A stretch of DNA of 53,650 bases from an uncultured Flavobacteriales bacterium (GCA_937872175.1 CALMPI010000019.1:1-53650); one strand, 5' to 3'; counted from the first letter of the stretch, positions 1 through 9,842 are shown. Notes: generated by a model from the sequence alone, not told the origin. Program-made: numbers and translations.

Positions 1-46
1 GCGCCAACGGCTGCACCAGCACGGCGACGGCAGATGTCCTGGAGGA
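1..46 (+). repeat. Exact direct repeat, copy 1 (74-codon period)
   Basis: Bases 1-46 are identical to 223-268. The offset of 222 nt is 74 codons, one Ig-like repeat of the surface protein. The identity extends to the window edge, so the true repeat may be longer. Confidence 0.9.
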
Positions 47-1739
47 TGTGGACGTACCCGGCGCCCAGGCGGCCGGTGGCATGCTCACTTGCACGACCAC
101 CTGCATCACCCTGCAGGGCAGCGGCAACGGCAGCTACAGCTGGACGGGTCCCAACAACTTCAGCAGCAATGACCAGAACCCGACGGTGTGCGCCGCCGGC
201 ACCTACACCCTGGTGGTGACGGGCGCCAACGGCTGCACCAGCACGGCGACGGCAGATGTCCTGGAGGACAGCACCGCTCCTGACCTGAGCGCTGAAGCCA
301 CCCCGATCGACTGCATCACCGGGGAAGCCACCTTGACCGCCATCTCACAAGCTGCTGTGAGCTATGCGTGGACCGGACCGAACGGGTTCACCAGCTCCTC
401 GGCCATCACCTCGACCGTGGAAGCCGGCAGCTACACCGTCACCGTGACGGGGGCGAACGGCTGCTCGACAAGCATGGAAGTGGTGGTGATCGACGATTGT
501 GACACGGACGAGTGCGGCAAGCTGATCGAGATGTGCGGCCCTGACGTCACCGTGGAGTGCGGCAGCTCTCTGCATCCCTACGATGTGGGTCACCCCATCT
601 TCCGGAAGGATGACAAGTGCCCGGAGGTGACGGTGGGCTGGACGGACAGCTGGAGCGGTTCCTGCCCCTACATCCTCACCCGCACCTGGTGGGCCACCGA
701 TGCCAACGGCAACAGCGAGACCTGCGTGCAGACCATCACCGTGGTGGACACCCAGGGCCCCGAATTGCTGGGCGTGCCGGCCGACATCACCGTGGCCTGC
801 GATGAACTGAGCGAGGTGCTCCCCGAGGTGCATGCGGTGGATGCCTGCAAGAACGCGTCGCAAGTGATCATGACCGAGGTCTTCGTGCCGGGGAATTGCC
901 CGGGGAATTTCCAGCTCGTGCGCACCTGGTCCGCCACGGACGACTGCGGCAACAGCACCAGCGCCACGCAGACCGTGACGGTGGTGGACAACGAAGCTCC
1001 GGTGCTGGTGGGCGTGCCGGCGGACCTGACCGTTCAGTGCGACGAGAAACTGCCGGAAGCCCCGGTCGTGACCGCCGAGGATGCCTGCAGCGCGAACCTG
1101 GACGTGGTGCTCACGGAGCAGACCATCAAGGGCGACTGCAAGAACGAGTTCACGCTGATCCGCACCTGGACCGTGACCGACCTCTGCGGAAATACCACCA
1201 CGGCCGAGCAGGTCATCGATGTGGTGGACACCACCCCGCCGACCATCCTGTGCACCGTGGCGGACCTGGAGACCACCTGCGACCAGGTGCCCGACCCCGA
1301 GGTCTGCAAGGCGAGCGACAACTGCGACGAGGACGTGCTTGTGGTGTTCACCGAGGATATGACCGGCAAGGACTGCGAGAAGGGCTACACCATCACGCGC
1401 ACCTGGACCGCCGTGGACGATTGCGGCAATGCCAGCGAGCTCGTGCAGGTGATCACGGTGAAGGGCGCGGACAGCAAGTCCCTCTCCATCACCGCTTCGC
1501 CGAACCCCTTCCGCGTGATGACCACCCTGCGCTTCACCGCCGACCGCGATGGTCAGGCCGTACTTGACCTCACCGACCTTCAAGGTCGTCCGGTGGCGCG
1601 CCTCTTCGATGGGCATGTGCAACGCCACGCGGATTACCAGGTCGAGCTCACCGCCGACGGGCTGACCGGCACCACCTACTTCTATCACCTGATGCTCGAT
1701 GGACGCAGCGTCCATGGGCGACTGGTACTGACGCGTTGA
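1..1739 (+). CDS. SprB/HYR-like repeat surface protein with T9SS sorting domain (5' end missing)
   Basis: The frame is already open at base 3 and the first codons repeat a segment found 222 nt later, so the gene begins upstream of the window. About 578 residues are visible. The N-terminal part holds Ig/PKD-like repeats of the SprB type, with NGC-T-S and ADVLED motifs. Next come three to four cysteine-rich HYR-like repeats of about 76 residues, with the pattern VPADxTVxCDE ... RTWxxTDxCGN. The last ~80 residues are a type A T9SS sorting domain (SPNPF ... DLQGRPV ... G-TYFYHLMLDG ... RLVLTR). The protein is therefore expected to be exported by T9SS and attached to, or released from, the cell surface. 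Its partner or ligand cannot be read from sequence; adhesion or gliding is an inference from the family. A strong hairpin follows the stop codon. Confidence 0.85.
   Translation, partial: ANGCTSTATADVLEDVDVPGAQAAGGMLTCTTTCITLQGSGNGSYSWTGPNNFSSNDQNPTVCAAGTYTLVVTGANGCTSTATADVLEDSTAPDLSAEATPIDCITGEATLTAISQAAVSYAWTGPNGFTSSSAITSTVEAGSYTVTVTGANGCSTSMEVVVIDDCDTDECGKLIEMCGPDVTVECGSSLHPYDVGHPIFRKDDKCPEVTVGWTDSWSGSCPYILTRTWWATDANGNSETCVQTITVVDTQGPELLGVPADITVACDELSEVLPEVHAVDACKNASQVIMTEVFVPGNCPGNFQLVRTWSATDDCGNSTSATQTVTVVDNEAPVLVGVPADLTVQCDEKLPEAPVVTAEDACSANLDVVLTEQTIKGDCKNEFTLIRTWTVTDLCGNTTTAEQVIDVVDTTPPTILCTVADLETTCDQVPDPEVCKASDNCDEDVLVVFTEDMTGKDCEKGYTITRTWTAVDDCGNASELVQVITVKGADSKSLSITASPNPFRVMTTLRFTADRDGQAVLDLTDLQGRPVARLFDGHVQRHADYQVELTADGLTGTTYFYHLMLDGRSVHGRLVLTR
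223..268 (+). repeat. Exact direct repeat, copy 2 (74-codon period)
   Basis: Second copy of the 46-base segment at 1-46, encoding A-N-G-C-T-S ... V-L-E-D. Identity at the DNA level indicates recent duplication or gene conversion. Confidence 0.9.
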
Positions 1740-1757
1740 TCCGTCCCTGACCACCTG

Positions 1758-1792
1758 CGACGGGCCCCCTCCACATCGGAGGGGGTCCGTCG
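1758..1792 (+). terminator. Strong hairpin terminator
   Basis: A 15-bp stem (1758-1772 with 1778-1792, one G-T wobble) closes a 5-base loop, 18 bases after the stop of the T9SS protein. No long T tract follows, only TTC. It lies just before the rarA promoter and separates the two units. Confidence 0.75.
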
Positions 1793-1802
1793 TTCACGGC
1801 CC

Positions 1803-1810
1803 TACCTTCG
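1803..1810 (+). promoter_or_regulatory. -7 promoter box of rarA (TACCTTCG)
   Basis: Matches the Bacteroidetes -7 element TAnnTTTG with one C for T. Only four bases separate it from the rarA ATG, so transcription should start at or next to the start codon. Confidence 0.55.
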
Positions 1811-1814
1811 CCGC

Positions 1815-3086
1815 ATGGAAACCGCGCCCCTGGCCGAACGGATGCGTCCGCGCGACCTCGAGGCGGTCGTCGGTCAGGAACATCTGGTCGGGCCCGATGG
1901 CATCCTTCGCCGTGCGCTCAACAGCGGCATGCTCCCCAGCATGATCCTTTGGGGGCCGCCCGGGGTGGGCAAGACCACCCTGGCGCGTTTGATCGCCGAG
2001 CGGCTGCAGCGCCCCTTCTTCACGCTCAGCGCCATCAGCAGCGGCGTGAAGGATGTGCGCGAGGTGATCGACCAGGCCGGGGGCAAAGGCCTCTTCGCAC
2101 GCAGCGCCGTCCTTTTCATCGACGAGATCCACCGCTTCAGCAAGGCCCAGCAGGACAGCCTGCTCGGTGCGGTCGAGAAGGGCACCATCACCCTGATCGG
2201 TGCCACCACGGAGAATCCCAGTTTCGAGGTCATCGGCGCCCTGCTCAGCCGTTGTCAGGTCTATGTGCTCCGGCCGCTCACCCACGAACAGCTCCTCGCC
2301 TTGCTGGAGCGGGCCATGCGCGAGGACACGGAGCTGCGCTCACGGACCATCACCCTGCCGGAGGTGGACGCGCTGATGCGCGCCAGCGGCGGTGACGCCC
2401 GGAGGCTGCTGAACACCTTCGAACTGTGCGTGAAGGCCGCAGGGGATGGGGATGTCGTGATCACCGATGCCCTGGTGAAGGACGTGGTGCAGAACCAGGC
2501 CGCTCGATACGACAAGCAGGGCGAACAGCACTATGACATCGTCAGTGCCTTCATCAAGAGCATGCGCGGCAGCGACCCGCATGCGGCGGTCTACTGGCTG
2601 GCCCGGATGGTGGAAGGTGGCGAGGACCCGCTGTTCATCGCCCGGCGCATGGTGATCCTGGCCAGCGAGGACATCGGCAACGCCGACCCCAACGCGCTCC
2701 TTCTGGCCACCACCGCCATGCAGGCCGCCCAGTTGGTGGGCTGGCCCGAAAGCCGGATCATCCTCAGCCAGTGCGCCGTGTACCTGGCCTGCGCCCCCAA
2801 GAGCAACGCCTCCTATGCGGCCATCGGTTCGGCCCAGCAGCTTGTGCAGCGCACCGGCGACCTGCCCGTTCCGCTCCACCTGCGCAACGCACCCACCCGC
2901 CTGATGAAGGACCTCGGCTATGGTCGCGACTACCAGTACAGCCATGACCAGCCCGGGCATGCCGGCGACCAGGAGTTCCTGCCCGAGGCCATCAGCGGCA
3001 CCACCCTCTATACCCCGGGCGACAATCCGCGTGAACAGAAGTGGGCCGAGCACCTCGGCCGCATCTGGAAGGAGCGCTACCGCTGA
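1815..3086 (+). CDS. rarA: Replication-associated recombination protein A (RarA/MgsA AAA+ ATPase)
   Basis: 423 residues, the normal length of this family. A Walker A motif GPPGVGKT lies at residues 47-54 and a Walker B FIDEIHRF at 101-108, followed by the GATTENPSF sensor segment typical of RarA. The C-terminal half carries the tetramerisation/MgsA-like region (ILASEDIGNADP, then the segment with KSNASYAA). RarA is a homotetrameric clamp-loader-like ATPase acting at stalled replication forks. The ATG at 1815 directly follows a -7 box and gives the expected METAP-L-A-E-R-MRP start. The gene ends head-on against the next gene: its TGA at 3084-3086 abuts the opposing stop at 3087. Confidence 0.95.
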   Translation: METAPLAERMRPRDLEAVVGQEHLVGPDGILRRALNSGMLPSMILWGPPGVGKTTLARLIAERLQRPFFTLSAISSGVKDVREVIDQAGGKGLFARSAVLFIDEIHRFSKAQQDSLLGAVEKGTITLIGATTENPSFEVIGALLSRCQVYVLRPLTHEQLLALLERAMREDTELRSRTITLPEVDALMRASGGDARRLLNTFELCVKAAGDGDVVITDALVKDVVQNQAARYDKQGEQHYDIVSAFIKSMRGSDPHAAVYWLARMVEGGEDPLFIARRMVILASEDIGNADPNALLLATTAMQAAQLVGWPESRIILSQCAVYLACAPKSNASYAAIGSAQQLVQRTGDLPVPLHLRNAPTRLMKDLGYGRDYQYSHDQPGHAGDQEFLPEAISGTTLYTPGDNPREQKWAEHLGRIWKERYR

Positions 3087-3533
3087 TCAGTGCGCCCGCT
3101 CGCTCTCCATGAAGCGGCGGTGCATGTCGTAGATGACACCGAGGCTCACGACGAGCCCGCCGATGCCCTGCTCCGCCATCTGCCACAGCGCATCGATGAT
3201 CACATGCACCGCACCGGCCTTGGCGAAGCTCATGCCCAGGATGTACACCAGCAGAAAGACCACGAAGCCCACGGCAGCGCCAAGCAAGGAGCTCATCAGC
3301 GGGAAGGCGCGCTTGAGGCTCACCCATTCGTGCGCGATCGCCTGATGCACCGCCAGGGTGATCACGAAGCCGATGATGAGGTACACCAGCCCGCTGAGGC
3401 CCATGTAGAGCGGCAATGGAATGCGCAGGTCCTGCAGGTCATTGAGGGCCAACCCGTGCCATACGTACGACAGGCCGTACATCACCACGGCCGAGGCGAT
3501 CCAGGGAACCAGAAATCCGCGCGTACCGAACAT
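3087..3533 (-). CDS. Small multi-pass membrane protein, function unknown
   Basis: 148 residues with about four hydrophobic segments: roughly 8-26, 44-66, 82-104, and an amphipathic one near 112-134. I do not recognise a named family. The size, short loops and charged C-terminus (YDMHRRFMESERAH) suggest an inner-membrane protein. The gene is divergent from the lipoprotein gene at 3593, with 59 bases between the two start codons, so the pair may share a control region. No clear TAnnTTTG box lies near this start; a TAATTTAG sits about 40 bases upstream on the minus strand. Confidence 0.7.
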   Translation of the reverse strand: MFGTRGFLVPWIASAVVMYGLSYVWHGLALNDLQDLRIPLPLYMGLSGLVYLIIGFVITLAVHQAIAHEWVSLKRAFPLMSSLLGAAVGFVVFLLVYILGMSFAKAGAVHVIIDALWQMAEQGIGGLVVSLGVIYDMHRRFMESERAH

Positions 3534-3592
3534 GCCTGTGTGCGTTGTCTTCCGCAGCGCTGAAGAACGACGGTGGCTAAATTACGCCCCGT

Positions 3593-5212
3593 ATGAGGAA
3601 CGTGTCCGCCATGGCCCGGGTTGCCTCGGCCACCATCCTGTCCTGCGGACTGCTGTTCGTTCCCACGAGCTGCCGCAAAGCGGAGGAGCCGCCCCGATGG
3701 GACGTGGACCTGCTGGCCCCCTTGGTGAACACGTCGCTGACCCTGAGCGATGTGATCGCCGACTCGCTCCTGGTGACCGGAACGGACGGCTCGCTGACCC
3801 TGCTCTACCGCACCGAGCTTTTCGGCGTGCGGCTGGACACCCTGCTTCAGGTGCCTGACACCGGGATCACCTACAGCTATGTCCTGCCCATCCCAGGCCC
3901 CCTCTTCTTCGCACCTGGCGCGCTGCTGCCCACCGACGAGGATGCCACTGCGCTTGATCTGGAGGACGTTCAGTTGCGTACCCTCGCCATCCGTAGCGGT
4001 CGGCTCGAAGTCGACCTCACCAACATGATCGCCAGCGGGATCACGGGGACCTTTGCTCTACCGGGGGCCACGTTCAATGGGCAGCCGGTCGCCGTCCAAG
4101 GTGTCGTTCCGGCCGGTTCGCCCCTCAACCCGTCGCTCACCGCGCTCACCCGCGACCTGGCCGGTCACCGGTTCGACCTCCGTGGCCCCGACCTCGATCA
4201 GGTCAACGCCCTCAGCTCACAGATCACCATCGAACTGGACCCCAACGGCAACGGTGCCAACGTCACCAACCTGGACAGTGTGAAGGCCGTGGCCACCTAC
4301 GCCGACATCGTTCCCCAGTTCGCCGAGGGCTATTTCGGGAACCGGGTCGAACAAGTGGGGCCTGAGAACACCGCCGTGGACCTCTTTGACCGCATCACCG
4401 ATGGCCTGCTCGATATCGAGCACGTGGAAGCCCGCATCCGCATCACCAATGGCGTGGGCGCCGACCTCCGCATCCGCATCCATGAGCTGGTCTCCGAGAA
4501 CACGCGCACCGGCACCACCGTGCCCTTGGTGCACCCCATCGTGGGCTCGCCCATCAACCTCACCCGTGCCCTCGACCTCGGGGGCTCCTTCCAGCCCACG
4601 GCCTGGTCCACGACCCTGGACCCCGGCAACAGCACCATCGCCTCGTTCGTGGAGAACCTCCCCGACCGCCTGCGCTACGCCGTGGACCTTGAACTGAATC
4701 CGCTCGGGGACATCAGCAACGGCCACGACTTCCTCTACTACGAGAGCGAGGTGAGCGCCCGGCTCGAACTGGAGATGCCGCTCCGGCTCATCGCCACGGA
4801 CCTCACCGTGGAGAGCATCGCCACACCCGACCTGCCCGGCTCGGAGGAGGGGCACGGGCTTACCTCCGGCAAGCTCTCCCTCATCGCCACCAACGGATTC
4901 CCCTTCCGGGCCCGGCTGATGCTGGACATCCTGGACCCGGACGATCAGGTGCTGGGCTCGATCCCCGTCGTGGGCGAAGTGGCCAGCGGTGAGGTGGACC
5001 CTGACGGCCTGGTGCGCGATCCGGTGCGCTCGGTCTGCACGGCCTCCCTCACCCCCCAGCAGGTGGACCTGCTCTACGCCCAGCCGCGCCTGCGGATCCG
5101 GGCCGTCTTCAACACCGCCGACCAGGCCCAGCACCTGCCGTTGATGGCGCACTACCGGCTTGACCTGCAGATCGTGGCTGGCGTGAACTACGTGGTGAAC
5201 GGCGATGAGTGA
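3593..5212 (+). CDS. Predicted lipoprotein, large beta-rich, function unknown
   Basis: 539 residues. The N-terminus is a lipoprotein signal with lipobox V-P-T-S-C at residues 23-27, so the mature protein should be lipid-anchored; an internal Met at residue 7 is an alternative start. The rest is rich in short beta-type segments, with Asp/Asn-rich loops and no catalytic motif that I recognise. The last codons overlap the next gene by 8 bases, so it is almost certainly translated together with that predicted outer-membrane protein, and the two probably act together at the outer membrane. A weak -7 box (TAAATTAC, 3578-3585) lies seven bases before the start. Confidence 0.8.
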   Translation: MRNVSAMARVASATILSCGLLFVPTSCRKAEEPPRWDVDLLAPLVNTSLTLSDVIADSLLVTGTDGSLTLLYRTELFGVRLDTLLQVPDTGITYSYVLPIPGPLFFAPGALLPTDEDATALDLEDVQLRTLAIRSGRLEVDLTNMIASGITGTFALPGATFNGQPVAVQGVVPAGSPLNPSLTALTRDLAGHRFDLRGPDLDQVNALSSQITIELDPNGNGANVTNLDSVKAVATYADIVPQFAEGYFGNRVEQVGPENTAVDLFDRITDGLLDIEHVEARIRITNGVGADLRIRIHELVSENTRTGTTVPLVHPIVGSPINLTRALDLGGSFQPTAWSTTLDPGNSTIASFVENLPDRLRYAVDLELNPLGDISNGHDFLYYESEVSARLELEMPLRLIATDLTVESIATPDLPGSEEGHGLTSGKLSLIATNGFPFRARLMLDILDPDDQVLGSIPVVGEVASGEVDPDGLVRDPVRSVCTASLTPQQVDLLYAQPRLRIRAVFNTADQAQHLPLMAHYRLDLQIVAGVNYVVNGDE

Positions 5213-6437
5213 GCGCCTCTACGCCCTGGTCCTCGCCACGGCCCTCCCTCTGCTGTCCCTCGCACAGGACCTGCTGCCCATCGGCGCCACACCGCACCTG
5301 GACCGGGTGGAGGTGCGCGGCGGCTTCGCCTACGATTCCAACACGCTGCTCAACGAACTGGTGCTGGACCTCACGCAGGGCGGCTTCGTGGAGCGGGATG
5401 TGCGCGAGCGGAGCCAGGCGGCCCTGCGCGCCAACAACCGGCTGGGCCAGGTGCTGCAGCTGGGTGTGCACGCGGTGTTCGGCGACAGCATCCTCGGCCG
5501 GGCCGGCCTGAAGGTGATGGTCTCGGCCACGCACCAGGACCAGGCCGGCCTTCGGTTCAGGCCCGACGTGTACGCCCTCACCTTCTTCGGCAACGCAGGC
5601 TTCGCCGGACGACGCGCCGACCTCTCCGGGTCGGCCTTCGAGCAACAGCGCTACCAGACCCTCGGCGCCGGCCTGTACCATGCGCGCACTGGAAGCTGGA
5701 TCCGCCTCGACGTGGTGAAGGGTCAGTCCATGACGGCCGTGCACCTCAGGGACGCCACGCTCTTCACCGCCCCGGACGGCACCCGGCTCGACCTGCGCCT
5801 CGATGGCCGCTACCACAGCAGCGACACTGCGCGGAGCGACCTCGGCGCCTTCAACGGGCTCGGGGCCGCGCTCAGCTTCGCCCAGCGGTTCGCCCTGCCG
5901 CCGCGTGCCGGAGCCGCTGTGCACCACATCACCCTCGGCGCCGAGGACCTTGGAGCCGTGCGCTGGAACGACCGCTCGCTCCACGCCTCGCCCGATACGG
6001 CCTTGAGCTACGAAGGCCTCACGGTGAACGACGTCTTCGACCTGACGGGCGCCATCACTGGCGAGGAGCAACTGCTGGACACCTTCGGCGTGCGGCCCAC
6101 CACCGGGGCCGAATGGCGCCTGCTGCCGCTCCATGCCTGGGTGGAGCACACCGTGACCTGGCCCACGGGGTGGCGGATGGACCTGCGGATCGCCCAACGG
6201 GCCTTGCCGGGCTTCATCCCCTTCGCGCAGGCCACCGGCTGGCGCCGCTTCGGTGCACAGGCCGTGGGCATCTCCGCTCAATACGGGGGCTTCGGTGGCC
6301 TGCGGGCCGGGCTGCACGGCCGTTTCCACATCACCCGATGGCTCGGGGCCGAGCTGCTGCTGTCCAACCTGTACGGCTTCACCGGTCCCCGTGCACGTGG
6401 CCTCGCCGCACAGGTGGGTCTCGTGTTCATCCCCTGA
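5205..6437 (+). CDS. Predicted outer-membrane beta-barrel protein (DUF5723-like)
   Basis: 410 residues with a cleavable signal peptide ending near S-L-A-Q (about residue 21). The body alternates hydrophobic and polar residues in strands with Gly/aromatic patterns, as in outer-membrane barrels, and ends on a hydrophobic strand ([12 protein letters not shown]). The general layout, including a segment with AVRWND, resembles the DUF5723 family common in Bacteroidota, but I cannot confirm membership without a profile search. Its ATG lies inside the end of the preceding lipoprotein gene (8-base overlap), and trmD starts 13 bases after its stop, so the three genes look like one transcript. Confidence 0.7.
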   Translation: MSERLYALVLATALPLLSLAQDLLPIGATPHLDRVEVRGGFAYDSNTLLNELVLDLTQGGFVERDVRERSQAALRANNRLGQVLQLGVHAVFGDSILGRAGLKVMVSATHQDQAGLRFRPDVYALTFFGNAGFAGRRADLSGSAFEQQRYQTLGAGLYHARTGSWIRLDVVKGQSMTAVHLRDATLFTAPDGTRLDLRLDGRYHSSDTARSDLGAFNGLGAALSFAQRFALPPRAGAAVHHITLGAEDLGAVRWNDRSLHASPDTALSYEGLTVNDVFDLTGAITGEEQLLDTFGVRPTTGAEWRLLPLHAWVEHTVTWPTGWRMDLRIAQRALPGFIPFAQATGWRRFGAQAVGISAQYGGFGGLRAGLHGRFHITRWLGAELLLSNLYGFTGPRARGLAAQVGLVFIP

Positions 6438-6450
6438 GGAACTTCGCCCC

Positions 6451-7170
6451 ATGGTCCGCCTCCGCATCGACATCCTTTCCGCCGTGCCACGCCTGCTGGA
6501 CAGCTGGTTCGCCGAGAGCATCCTGCAGCGCGCGCAGCAGAAAGGCCTGGTGGAGGTCGTGGTGCATGACCTGCGCCAATGGAGCACGGACAAGCACCGG
6601 CGGATCGATGACTATGTGTTCGGCGGCGGGGCCGGCATGGTGCTTCAGGTGGAGCCCATCCACCGTGCCATCACCCAGTTGAAAAGCGAACGGGCCTACG
6701 ATGCGGTGATCTACCTGAGCCCCGACGGTGAACTACTGGACCAACCGCTGGCCAACCGCCTCAGCGTGCACCGGAACCTGATCCTGCTCTGCGGTCACTA
6801 CAAGGGCGTGGATGAGCGGGTGCGCGAGCACTTGGTGGACCTGGAAGTGAGCATCGGCAACTACGTGCTCAGTGGTGGCGAGCTGGCGGCCGCCGTGCTC
6901 AGCGATGCCCTGATCCGCCTTGTGCCCGGTGTGCTCAACGACGAGACCTCGGCGCTCAGCGACAGCTTCCAGGACGGGCTGGTGGCGCCACCGGTCTATA
7001 CCCGTCCTGCCGAGTTCGCCGGCTGGAAGGTGCCCGACGTGCTGCTGAGCGGGCACGAGGCCCGGATCGCTGAATGGCGCCATCAACAAGCCGTGGAACG
7101 CACCCGGGAGCGGCGGCCCGACCTGCTGGAGGGCGGTCCCGGTGAGGCGACCACCTTCGGGGAGGGATGA
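6451..7170 (+). CDS. trmD: tRNA (guanine-N1)-methyltransferase TrmD
   Basis: 239 residues, a typical length. TrmD methylates G37 of tRNAs using S-adenosylmethionine. The SPOUT trefoil-knot signatures are present: GGGAGM near residue 58, GHYKGVDER at 115-123 and [11 protein letters not shown] at 134-144. The frame stays open far upstream, but the family start [10 protein letters not shown] fixes the ATG at 6451, 13 bases after the preceding stop. rplS follows 77 bases later, the usual trmD-rplS neighbourhood; rpsP and rimM are not next to it here. Confidence 0.95.
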   Translation: MVRLRIDILSAVPRLLDSWFAESILQRAQQKGLVEVVVHDLRQWSTDKHRRIDDYVFGGGAGMVLQVEPIHRAITQLKSERAYDAVIYLSPDGELLDQPLANRLSVHRNLILLCGHYKGVDERVREHLVDLEVSIGNYVLSGGELAAAVLSDALIRLVPGVLNDETSALSDSFQDGLVAPPVYTRPAEFAGWKVPDVLLSGHEARIAEWRHQQAVERTRERRPDLLEGGPGEATTFGEG

Positions 7171-7196
7171 ATCGCCCTGGCATCGTGAAAGTTCCG

Positions 7197-7204
7197 TAAT
7201 ATTG
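7197..7204 (+). promoter_or_regulatory. Candidate -7 box of rplS (TAATATTG)
   Basis: Seven-of-eight-type match to TAnnTTTG, 43 bases before the rplS ATG. It would give rplS its own transcript with a short leader besides read-through from trmD. Confidence 0.45.
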
Positions 7205-7247
7205 CGGCCCCGAACGCGGGACCGACCCGCACAAGTGCCTGAGCGTC

Positions 7248-7616
7248 ATGGACAAGCTGAAGCAACTCGAAAAGGAATGGGCGCCCCTCAAGGACAGGCC
7301 CGAGTTCAAGGCCGGTGACACCGTCACCGTGCACTACAAGATCGTGGAAGGCAACAAGGAGCGCATCCAGCAGTTCCAAGGCGTCGTGATCCAGCGCAAG
7401 GGCACCGGCAGCACCGCCACCTTCACCGTGCGTAAAATGAGCGGGAACGTGGGCGTGGAGCGTATTTTCCCGATCGCCTCCCCCTTCATCGATCAGATCG
7501 ATGTGAACAAGCGCGGCGACGTGCGGCGTGCCCGGATCTTCTACCTTCGTGAGCGCCGTGGCAAGAGCGCACGCATCACCGAGAAGCGTCAGGTCGTGGC
7601 CGCGCCGGCCAAGTGA
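7248..7616 (+). CDS. rplS: 50S ribosomal protein L19
   Basis: 122 residues, the normal L19 size. It contains the family core F-K-A-G-D-T-V-x-V-H-Y-K-I-x-E-G, the R-I-Q-x-F-x-G-V-V-I-x-R-K-G segment, the G-V-E-R-I-F-P-x-x-S-P motif and the basic [18 protein letters not shown] tail. L19 sits at the 30S-50S interface. A classical terminator follows. Confidence 0.97.
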   Translation: MDKLKQLEKEWAPLKDRPEFKAGDTVTVHYKIVEGNKERIQQFQGVVIQRKGTGSTATFTVRKMSGNVGVERIFPIASPFIDQIDVNKRGDVRRARIFYLRERRGKSARITEKRQVVAAPAK

Positions 7617-7637
7617 GGCCTTCGGCCGTGAACTCCG

Positions 7638-7663
7638 AAAGGCCCCGGCGACGGGGCCTTTTT
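7638..7663 (+). terminator. Rho-independent terminator of rplS
   Basis: A perfect 10-bp stem (7638-7647 with 7652-7661) closed by a GCGA loop, a GNRA tetraloop, and flanked by A and T runs. It lies 21 bases after the rplS stop. Confidence 0.9.
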
Positions 7664-7690
7664 CGTTGAAGGCGACGATCAGATCTGAAC

Positions 7691-9823
7691 ATGAGGTGGC
7701 CGCTCGTCATCACCCTGGGCATCGCGGTCCCGCTTTCCGGGACGGGGCAGGTGCCTGTTTCCGGACGGGTCTGCCACCTTACCTTCAACGGGAGCGTGGT
7801 CGACATCGGCCCGCTGGGGCTTGCCGTGGTCTCCAGCAGCACCCTGCATGCGCCGGACAGGAACGGGGTGGTCGGTGCTTCGCTCCACCTCGAAGGGGTC
7901 GCGGATTCGATCCATATCACCATGGCCGGTCTTGTCCCGGCCGCTCAGGCGTTCACCTTTTCGATCTGGTATCGCTCCGCCTCACCCGAGCAGCAAAGCC
8001 TGTTCTCTCGGCGGTCCACTCCGGCGGATACCACCACCAATCTGCACTGCGCCCTGAACACGAACGCCCCCTCACAGCCGGTGTTGGAGCTGCACTATGG
8101 GACGTTCATCCATTGGAACAGCAGCGGCTGGGGCCAGAACGTACTCGCGGAAGGCGTGTCGGGTCGGTTCACCGATGGTCGCTGGCATCATCACGTTCTC
8201 CAACGATCGTCAGATACACTGCGGATCTGGCACGATGGAGACCTCTATGCGGAGACCCTGGCCTCCGGTGCCTTGGGAGGCGATCTCGATCTGGTGGTCG
8301 GTGGTGGTCCGTACGGGCTGCATGGCGACGTTGACGACCTTGTGGTCTATGACCGGGCATTGGACCACTCCGAGATCCAACAGCTTTACCACGACAGGGT
8401 CCCCTTGCGGTTCATCGCTCCGGAGTCCACGGATGCTTACGCATGGGGCGATACCGCGTGGGTGAACTGGCGCTGGGATCCCGTCACGGTCGGTGATTCG
8501 ATCGATCTGGACCTCCGCCTGAACGGTGCGGGAGCATGGACCCCGATCGGACATCCAGGCCTGACGGCTTGGACACCCTATCCCCTGCCCATGAACATGC
8601 CGGTCGGGACCACGGTCGAACTGCGCATTCGCGACCGGTCCGATACCTCGCGGGTGGCTTACAGCGGCGGTTTCGTGGTGAGCGCGTACCGTTGGGATCC
8701 AGTGAGCCCCGCGCTGCCCTTCACGCCACGCGATGGGGTCGGACTGCTGGCCCATGCCGGGCAGATGTGGGCTTTGGGCGGATGGGACCCGCCCTATCAT
8801 CCGCCGCACCACACCCATTCGGAGGTGTGGAGCACCATGGACGGGCTGAACTGGACACCGCATGCCGATGCCCCCTGGCCGGGCCGGCATGTCAGTGGCT
8901 GGCTGGTGCATGATAGCGCGCTATGGGTGATCGGTGCGGATCCACAAAGCGGATGGCTCCAGGATGTGTGGCGGTCGGTCGATGGTGCCACATGGTCCCA
9001 GGTGACCGATAGCATCCAGGGCATGAACCCTTCGCGAACGATGCACCAAGTGGCCTCCCTCGGCGACACGATGATCCACTTCGGTGGCCAGCAGGAAGCC
9101 TACGTTCCGGGCAACCTCAATGAGGTATGGGCCAGCACCGATGGGATCGATTGGCAACAGCTGCCGGACGCCCCGTGGCCGGGGCGTGGCATGGTGCTGA
9201 ACAGCTGTGTGGACGGGGATGGGACCTGCTGGCTCCTCGGTGGAGGTCGGCTTTGGGACCGACGTTGCTACAATGATGTGTGGAAGACCACGAACGGCGC
9301 GGATTGGGAGCTGGTGCTCGCGTCAGCACCGTGGTCACCCCGGTACTGGCACCACGTGGCCTGGTTCGACGATCACATCTGGGTCGTGGCCGGTGTGGCC
9401 CGTCAGACCGACAACGCCGAGACCTGGTACTCCCCGGATGGGATCAGCTGGCGGGAATTGAAGAACAGCCCCTTCCTTCCCAGGCACGCCGGTTCGATCT
9501 GTGTCTTCAACGATGCCCTTTGGCTGATGGCCGGCATCGCTTCGAACGATGCCTGGCGCCTGGTGAACACCTCGGTTCCGGCGGCCATGGAGCCGTACCA
9601 GTTCCACTCCGACCCGCTCATCCACCCGAACCCCACCGACGGACCTGTCGATCTCGGGGAGCGTGCACGCTCCGTGTCCGTCCACGATCTCGCGGGACGC
9701 ACGCTCATGGTCCAGCGGAATGTCCGGACCATGGACCTCAGCGGCCTGCAGGTGGGTTGTTATGTCATCGTGGTGGATGCCCTCGATGGTTCGCGATCCA
9801 GCCATCGCGTGGTCCGTCGATAA
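7691..9823 (+). CDS. Secreted LamG and kelch-like protein with T9SS sorting domain
   Basis: 710 residues with a short signal peptide (LVITLGIAVPLSGTGQ). Residues about 25-235 look like a LamG/concanavalin-like sandwich: VCHLTFNGS ... SLHLEGVADSIHI ... FSIWYRS ... GRWHHHVL. The middle (about 350-640) has kelch-like blades with repeated W-S-T-M-D-G-L-N-W-T, W-x-A-G/G-G and A-P-W-P-G-R motifs, probably a beta-propeller. The C-terminus (HPNPTDG ... VHDLAGR ... L-Q-V-G-C-Y-V-I-V) is a type A T9SS domain. It is predicted to be extracellular or surface-attached; the binding target is unknown. No promoter box is obvious just before the ATG, which follows the rplS terminator. Confidence 0.85.
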   Translation: MRWPLVITLGIAVPLSGTGQVPVSGRVCHLTFNGSVVDIGPLGLAVVSSSTLHAPDRNGVVGASLHLEGVADSIHITMAGLVPAAQAFTFSIWYRSASPEQQSLFSRRSTPADTTTNLHCALNTNAPSQPVLELHYGTFIHWNSSGWGQNVLAEGVSGRFTDGRWHHHVLQRSSDTLRIWHDGDLYAETLASGALGGDLDLVVGGGPYGLHGDVDDLVVYDRALDHSEIQQLYHDRVPLRFIAPESTDAYAWGDTAWVNWRWDPVTVGDSIDLDLRLNGAGAWTPIGHPGLTAWTPYPLPMNMPVGTTVELRIRDRSDTSRVAYSGGFVVSAYRWDPVSPALPFTPRDGVGLLAHAGQMWALGGWDPPYHPPHHTHSEVWSTMDGLNWTPHADAPWPGRHVSGWLVHDSALWVIGADPQSGWLQDVWRSVDGATWSQVTDSIQGMNPSRTMHQVASLGDTMIHFGGQQEAYVPGNLNEVWASTDGIDWQQLPDAPWPGRGMVLNSCVDGDGTCWLLGGGRLWDRRCYNDVWKTTNGADWELVLASAPWSPRYWHHVAWFDDHIWVVAGVARQTDNAETWYSPDGISWRELKNSPFLPRHAGSICVFNDALWLMAGIASNDAWRLVNTSVPAAMEPYQFHSDPLIHPNPTDGPVDLGERARSVSVHDLAGRTLMVQRNVRTMDLSGLQVGCYVIVVDALDGSRSSHRVVRR

Positions 9824-9842
9824 CGGAACGGCCACCCCGTCC

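Noticed and set aside
345..1754. A 469-codon frame antisense to the T9SS surface protein
   Set aside because: It is the reverse image of the repeats (His/Gly/Val-rich), without promoter or domain.
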